64,000 nucleotides of DNA from Haloplanus litoreus (GTDB lineage: Archaea; Halobacteriota; Halobacteria; Halobacteriales; Haloferacaceae), in NCBI RefSeq assembly GCF_042677945.1, contig NZ_JBHUDN010000008.1; one strand, given 5' to 3'. The notes beneath the pieces are model-generated. The model was not told the origin of the DNA and did no database searches. It saw only the letters and a program-made list of their open reading frames with translations. Numbering within the stretch: position 1 is the first letter of the stretch; each line of letters begins with the position of its first letter. Shown here piece after piece: positions 60,306 through 64,000 of the stretch. The position numbers and the translations under genes are program-made.

Positions 60306-61190
60306 GTGCGCGTCGCCATCTTGGGCTGTGGCTACGTCGGTCTCGAACTCGGTCGACAGTTGACCGCCGCCGGCCACGACGTCGTCGGCGTCCGGCGGTC
60401 GGATGCCGGCCTGGACGCAATCGAGACCGCCGGATTCGAGGCCGTACGCGCAGATCTGACGGACGAAGCGTCGCTCGTGGCGGTCCCGGACGTCGACTGG
60501 GCAGTGTACGCCGCGAGTGCCGGCGGGCGCGGCGTCGACGCCGCCCGGGCGGCCTACGTCGACGGGTTGCGGACGGTCGTAGCGGCGTTCGGCACGCGAG
60601 AGTCGCCGCCGGATCGTCTCGTCTACACGTCGAGTACGGGAGTCTATGGCGACCACGGCGGCGACTGGGTGAACGAGTCGACAACACCCGATCCCGCGAC
60701 CGACCGACAACGCGTCCTGCTGGAGGCCGAGCGGGTCGCATTGAAGGAGACGGCCACTCATGATATCGACGGGACGGTCGTTCGCTTCGGGGGTCTCTAC
60801 GGGCCGGACCGATACCGAATGGATCGCTACCTCGACGGGCCGGTGACCGAGGGCTATCTCAACTCGATACACCGTGACGACGCCGCCAGTGTCGTCGCCC
60901 ACCTGTTGACGGCCGACGTGGCCCGTGGCGAGGTGGTACTCGCGGTCGACGACGACCCCGTCTCGAAGTGGGACTTCGCCGACTGGCTCGCCGAGCAGTG
61001 CGGCGTCTCGCCGCCCAAGAAGTGGACGGTGGCCGAACGAGCGGCGACGACCGAAGGCGAGGTGAGTCGCCGTGCCCGGGCGAACAAGCGGTGCGCCAAC
61101 GACCGCCTCCATCGACTGGGCTACGAGCTTCAGTATCCGACCGTCCGAGAAGGCTATCTCCCCGCGATCCGGGCGTTCCGCGACGACTGA
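60306..61190 (+). CDS. NAD(P)-dependent epimerase/dehydratase
   Basis: A 294-aa Rossmann-fold protein. GCGYVGLELG (residues 7-16) binds the nucleotide; YTSSTGVYGDHGGDWVNEST is the SDR catalytic region, though the Y-x3-K lysine is not evident, so activity is uncertain. Close to YeeZ/Gal-epimerase-like proteins. GTG 60306 begins five bases after the previous stop, implying one transcript. Confidence 0.82.
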   Translation: MRVAILGCGYVGLELGRQLTAAGHDVVGVRRSDAGLDAIETAGFEAVRADLTDEASLVAVPDVDWAVYAASAGGRGVDAARAAYVDGLRTVVAAFGTRESPPDRLVYTSSTGVYGDHGGDWVNESTTPDPATDRQRVLLEAERVALKETATHDIDGTVVRFGGLYGPDRYRMDRYLDGPVTEGYLNSIHRDDAASVVAHLLTADVARGEVVLAVDDDPVSKWDFADWLAEQCGVSPPKKWTVAERAATTEGEVSRRARANKRCANDRLHRLGYELQYPTVREGYLPAIRAFRDD

Positions 61191-61265
61191 CGGTCGAGAA
61201 TTCTGTCGGGGACGGAACGACCTAATAGGAGAATACTCTTGCCGCTCGACTCTGTCGGGGAGGGT

Positions 61266-62423
61266 ATGTCGGTCGCCGCCGAGGAACTCGTCGAGCGGGC
61301 GGTGGCGTTCGCCCAGACGCATCCGGAGTTGCTGGCCGCACTGCTCGTTAGCGTCGTCGTCCTGGTCGGGGGGGCGTACATCCTCCACCAGTTCACCCGG
61401 CCGTCCGGCGTTCGGTTCGCGTCGTTGCTCGCCGAGTACGACGACGTGACCGTGTTGACACACCCGAATCCGGATCCGGACGCCATGGCGGCGGCGATGG
61501 GTGTCGCCTCGCTGGCCAAGCAACAGGACACGACGGCAACCATCCAGTTTCCGGGACAGATCCGCCACCAGGAGAACCGAGCGTTCCGGAACGTCCTGGA
61601 GGTCGACCTCGAACCCATCGAGCGGGCGAGCGATCTGAGCACCGAGACGGTGATCCTCGTCGATCACAACCAGCCCCGTGGATTCACCGGATCGGAGTCC
61701 GTCCGGCCGAAAGCGGTCGTCGACCACCACCCAGGAGACGGCCGCGGCGAGTCTTTCACCGACGTGCGCACCGAGTACGGCGCCTGTTCGAGCGTGATCG
61801 CGGAGTACTTTCAGGATATGGACGCCACGCCGGTCCCTCCGGAGAACCACGAGAGCGAAATCAGCGCGAAGTGCGTCGTCCCCTCGCGGGTGGCGACGGG
61901 GCTGTTCTTCGGTATCCTCACCGATACGAATCGACTGACCGGAGGCATCGACTCCGCCGACTTCGACGCGAGCGGCTACCTCTCACCCGGCGTCGACGAG
62001 AACCTGCTCGACCGCATCGCCAATCCCCAGGTGAGCGCGGAGGTTCTAGAGATCAAGGCGACCGCCATCCGCGAACGCGACGTTGAGGGAGCCTTCGCGA
62101 TCAGCGACGTCGGGGACATCTCGAACGTGGACGCGATTCCACAGGCCGCCGACGAACTCATTCGCCTCGAAGGCATCACCGCCGCCATCGTCTGTGGCAC
62201 CCGCAACGGGATGCTCTATCTCTCGGGACGCTCCCGCGACGACCGGGTACACATGGGTCGTGCCATCGAAGCCGCACTGGACGGGATACCGGGTGCCAGC
62301 GGCGGTGGGCACGCCCGCATGGGCGGCGGGCAGATCCCAATCGAGGACGGCGACTTCGTCTGGCCGGGGCGGCGCACCGCTCTCACCGACCGTCTGCGAC
62401 GGGCCCTCGAAGGCGACGTGTAG
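61266..62423 (+). CDS. Membrane-anchored DHH-family phosphoesterase
   Basis: A 385-aa enzyme with one N-terminal TM helix (about 20-42) and DHH/DHHA1 domains. Motifs: THPNPDPDAMAAAMG, LVDHNQP, VVDHHPGDGRG and GGGHARMGGG. Related proteins hydrolyse oligoribonucleotides or cyclic di-AMP breakdown products. ATG 61266 follows GGGAGG (61258-61263); the frame to TTG 61239 is not needed. Confidence 0.85.
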   Translation: MSVAAEELVERAVAFAQTHPELLAALLVSVVVLVGGAYILHQFTRPSGVRFASLLAEYDDVTVLTHPNPDPDAMAAAMGVASLAKQQDTTATIQFPGQIRHQENRAFRNVLEVDLEPIERASDLSTETVILVDHNQPRGFTGSESVRPKAVVDHHPGDGRGESFTDVRTEYGACSSVIAEYFQDMDATPVPPENHESEISAKCVVPSRVATGLFFGILTDTNRLTGGIDSADFDASGYLSPGVDENLLDRIANPQVSAEVLEIKATAIRERDVEGAFAISDVGDISNVDAIPQAADELIRLEGITAAIVCGTRNGMLYLSGRSRDDRVHMGRAIEAALDGIPGASGGGHARMGGGQIPIEDGDFVWPGRRTALTDRLRRALEGDV

Positions 62424-62454
62424 TCCTTTTACACCCGTCGCGCGTAGCGGGCGC

Positions 62455-63543
62455 ATGGCGACCGCACGCGCCACCTGGGAGTATCGCGACCGCTTCGGCG
62501 ACGGATTCGGTCGAACCTACTTCCGCCGGTTCGGTCCCGGCGTCGTCTCCAGCGTCGGCCTCGGCACGTATCTCGGGGCGCCGACGGACGCCGTCGACGA
62601 GGGCTACGAGCGCGCACTGATCGCCGGCCTGGAGGGCGGGTGTAACGTGGTAGACACCGCGGCCAACTACCGTTGCGGGCGGAGCGAGCGGGTGGTGGGG
62701 CGGGCACTCGGGCGGGCCGACGTAGAGCGGGACGCCGTCGTCGTCGCCACGAAGGGTGGATTCCTGCCCTTCGACGGCGACCGGCCGGCAGACCCCGCCG
62801 ACTACCTCCGAGAGCGATTCGTCGAGGGGGGCCCGGTCGACCCCGCGGATCTCGCGGCGAGCCAACACTGTATCGCCCCCGACCTGATCGACGCGATGGT
62901 GGATCGTTCGCTCGACCGGTTGGGCGTCGAGACGATCGACTGCTACTACATCCACAACCCCGAGACGCAGCTTCGCGTCCGTTCCCGAGCGGCCGTCTAC
63001 GACCAACTCGAAGCCACCTTCGAGCGTCTGGAGCGACGGGTCGCCGCCGACGATGTCGGCGGCTACGGTGTGGCGACGTGGGAGGCGTTCCGCCGCCCGC
63101 CCGAACACGACGACCACCTGTCGCTCCCGACGGTGATCGACCGCGCCCGCCGCGCGGCCGAGACGGTCGGTCGCGAGGAGTGTGGGTTCACAGCGATCCA
63201 GCTACCGTTCAACGTCGTCATGGCGGACGCGTTCACGACCCCGGCACACGAGTTCGAGGGCGACCGGCGGTCCGCGCTGGAGGTGGCACACGCGCTCGGC
63301 GTCGACGTGTTCACCAGCGCTAGCCTCGCACAGGGGGATCTATCGACGGAATTGCCCGCGTCCGTCGACGCGGAACTGTCCGGGGACACCCCAGCCCAGC
63401 GGGCGATCAACTTCGCGCGGAGCGCGCCGGGCGTGACCTGTGCGCTCGTCGGGACGAGCGATCCGAACCACGTCGCCGAGAACGTCGCCGCGGGGACGTT
63501 CGATCCGCTGGGCGCGCGCGCGTTCGACGCCGTCTTCGAGTGA
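62455..63543 (+). CDS. Aldo/keto reductase family protein
   Basis: A 362-aa TIM-barrel oxidoreductase. The catalytic tetrad region VVDTAANYRCGRSER, VATKGGFLP and IDCYYIHNPE is present and ALVGTSDPNHVAENV near the end binds NADPH. Substrate unknown. ATG 62455 with CCTTTTACACC about 27 bases before. Not tightly coupled to the preceding gene. Confidence 0.85.
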   Translation: MATARATWEYRDRFGDGFGRTYFRRFGPGVVSSVGLGTYLGAPTDAVDEGYERALIAGLEGGCNVVDTAANYRCGRSERVVGRALGRADVERDAVVVATKGGFLPFDGDRPADPADYLRERFVEGGPVDPADLAASQHCIAPDLIDAMVDRSLDRLGVETIDCYYIHNPETQLRVRSRAAVYDQLEATFERLERRVAADDVGGYGVATWEAFRRPPEHDDHLSLPTVIDRARRAAETVGREECGFTAIQLPFNVVMADAFTTPAHEFEGDRRSALEVAHALGVDVFTSASLAQGDLSTELPASVDAELSGDTPAQRAINFARSAPGVTCALVGTSDPNHVAENVAAGTFDPLGARAFDAVFE

Positions 63544-63655
63544 TACGGACTGCTGTAACTGTGTACGGGCGTCGCCGACCGCCGAATCGGCGACGGCCGG
63601 AAACGACTTACAACAGTATCCTGAGCACCGGGTGTGCGCGGCCGACACGCCGTCG

Positions 63656-63826
63656 CTACCGCAGGTCCTTCCACTCCCGGCCGCACTCGGGACAGATCCG
63701 AACCGCGAACACTTCGTCGGGGTCGTCCCGTTTCTTCAGCACCTTCTCGCACTCCGCGCAGGTGAGTCGTTCGTAGGTATCCTTGACGAGTTCGCCGTCA
63801 CGAAGCCCCTTCCGCGTCGATTTCAT
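63656..63826 (-). CDS. HVO_0758-family zinc-finger micro-protein
   Basis: A 56-aa protein: MKSTRKGLRDGELVKDTYER then Cys23/Cys26 (LTCAECEK) and Cys45/Cys48 (RICPECGR), a two-CPxCG-like zinc site. It matches the haloarchaeal HVO_0758 family, studied as a zinc micro-protein affecting swarming and biofilm. ATG 63826. Gap of 112 bases to the aldo/keto reductase. Confidence 0.85.
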   Translation of the reverse strand: MKSTRKGLRDGELVKDTYERLTCAECEKVLKKRDDPDEVFAVRICPECGREWKDLR

Positions 63827-63965
63827 GTCCCCACCTTGTGCGCCCTTGTTTAAAAAACGGGCCGGCCGTCGGCAGGGAGGCCGTCGCGGGACGCCAGCTC
63901 ACGGAGATGCGAGCGGCCGCGGGCCACCCGCGGGCTTTTGTCGGCGCCGCCCCCAACCCCGGGTG

Positions 63966-64000
63966 ATGGAGTACGTCCAGGAACGCGTGACGACGCTCCA
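63966..64000 (+). CDS. Start of a truncated gene at the window edge
   Basis: ATG 63966 opens MEYVQERVTTL before the window ends. A TTTTGT TATA-like run lies about 27 bases upstream, supporting a leaderless start. Eleven residues are too few to assign a family. Confidence 0.5.
   Translation, partial: MEYVQERVTTL

Overview
The window is haloarchaeal chromosome (class Halobacteria). Reasons: high GC (about two thirds), very acidic proteins, many genes whose start codon lies 25-30 bases behind a TATA-like element (leaderless transcripts), abundant GTG starts, and typical haloarchaeal genes: HalX response regulator, halocyanin-like protein, CetZ tubulin homologue, group II chaperonin, GTP cyclohydrolase III, archaeal RNase P subunit Rpp21, aTrm56, and an intron-containing tRNA-Trp. 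I cannot name the genus with confidence; a member of the Haloferacales is my guess.

Layout. 0-8.5 kb: housekeeping and transport (metal-dependent hydrolase, OsmC protein, amino-acid permease with a TrkA-like partner, HAD phosphatase, SipW-type secreted LamG protein, GTP cyclohydrolase III, class V aminotransferase). 8.5-12.5 kb: gene-poor accessory region with decayed reading frames, a VapBC-type toxin-antitoxin pair, the C-terminal stub of a tyrosine integrase joined out of frame to a SWIM zinc-finger gene, and zinc-protein fragments ending at the 3' end of tRNA-Trp. I read this as the deleted remnant of an element integrated at that tRNA. 12.5-16 kb: small zinc proteins, response regulator, membrane protein, FAD-linked oxidase. 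16-26 kb: type IV pilus locus; a long minus-strand run (ATPase, two-domain PilC/TadC protein, five proteins with pilin-like hydrophobic N-termini) with start/stop overlaps, facing a sixth pilin-like gene. 26-34 kb: halocyanin-like lipoprotein, divergent chaperonin with a His-rich tail, then an amide-use locus (two acetamidase/formamidase paralogues and an AmiS/UreI channel) interleaved with a tandem pair of CrcB fluoride channel genes. 34-49 kb: TatA, redoxin, HD hydrolase, MscS, YhbY, RNase P subunit, two glycosyltransferases, epimerase, aTrm56, divergent cytosine permease/deaminase, SPFH protein, regulators, alkaline-phosphatase-fold enzyme. 49-60 kb: CetZ, then a second and different pilus/secretion-like operon (coiled-coil protein, membrane-anchored protein, TadA/PilB-type ATPase, TadC-like protein interrupted by a 9-N assembly gap, and four membrane-anchored proteins of unknown function, the last 1018 aa long). 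60-64 kb: epimerase, DHH phosphoesterase, aldo/keto reductase, HVO_0758-type zinc protein and the start of one more gene.

Most striking: (1) two separate type IV pilus-like assemblies in 64 kb, the second dominated by unrecognised parts; (2) a 76-78 bp nested palindromic element present twice, each copy directly after a stop codon; (3) a tRNA-Trp intron whose two guide stretches satisfy the box C/D D+5 rule for C34 and U39 although both D boxes read CCGA; (4) six of about fifteen convergent gene pairs overlap by exactly four bases in their stop codons; (5) short upstream reading frames coupled to membrane-protein genes.
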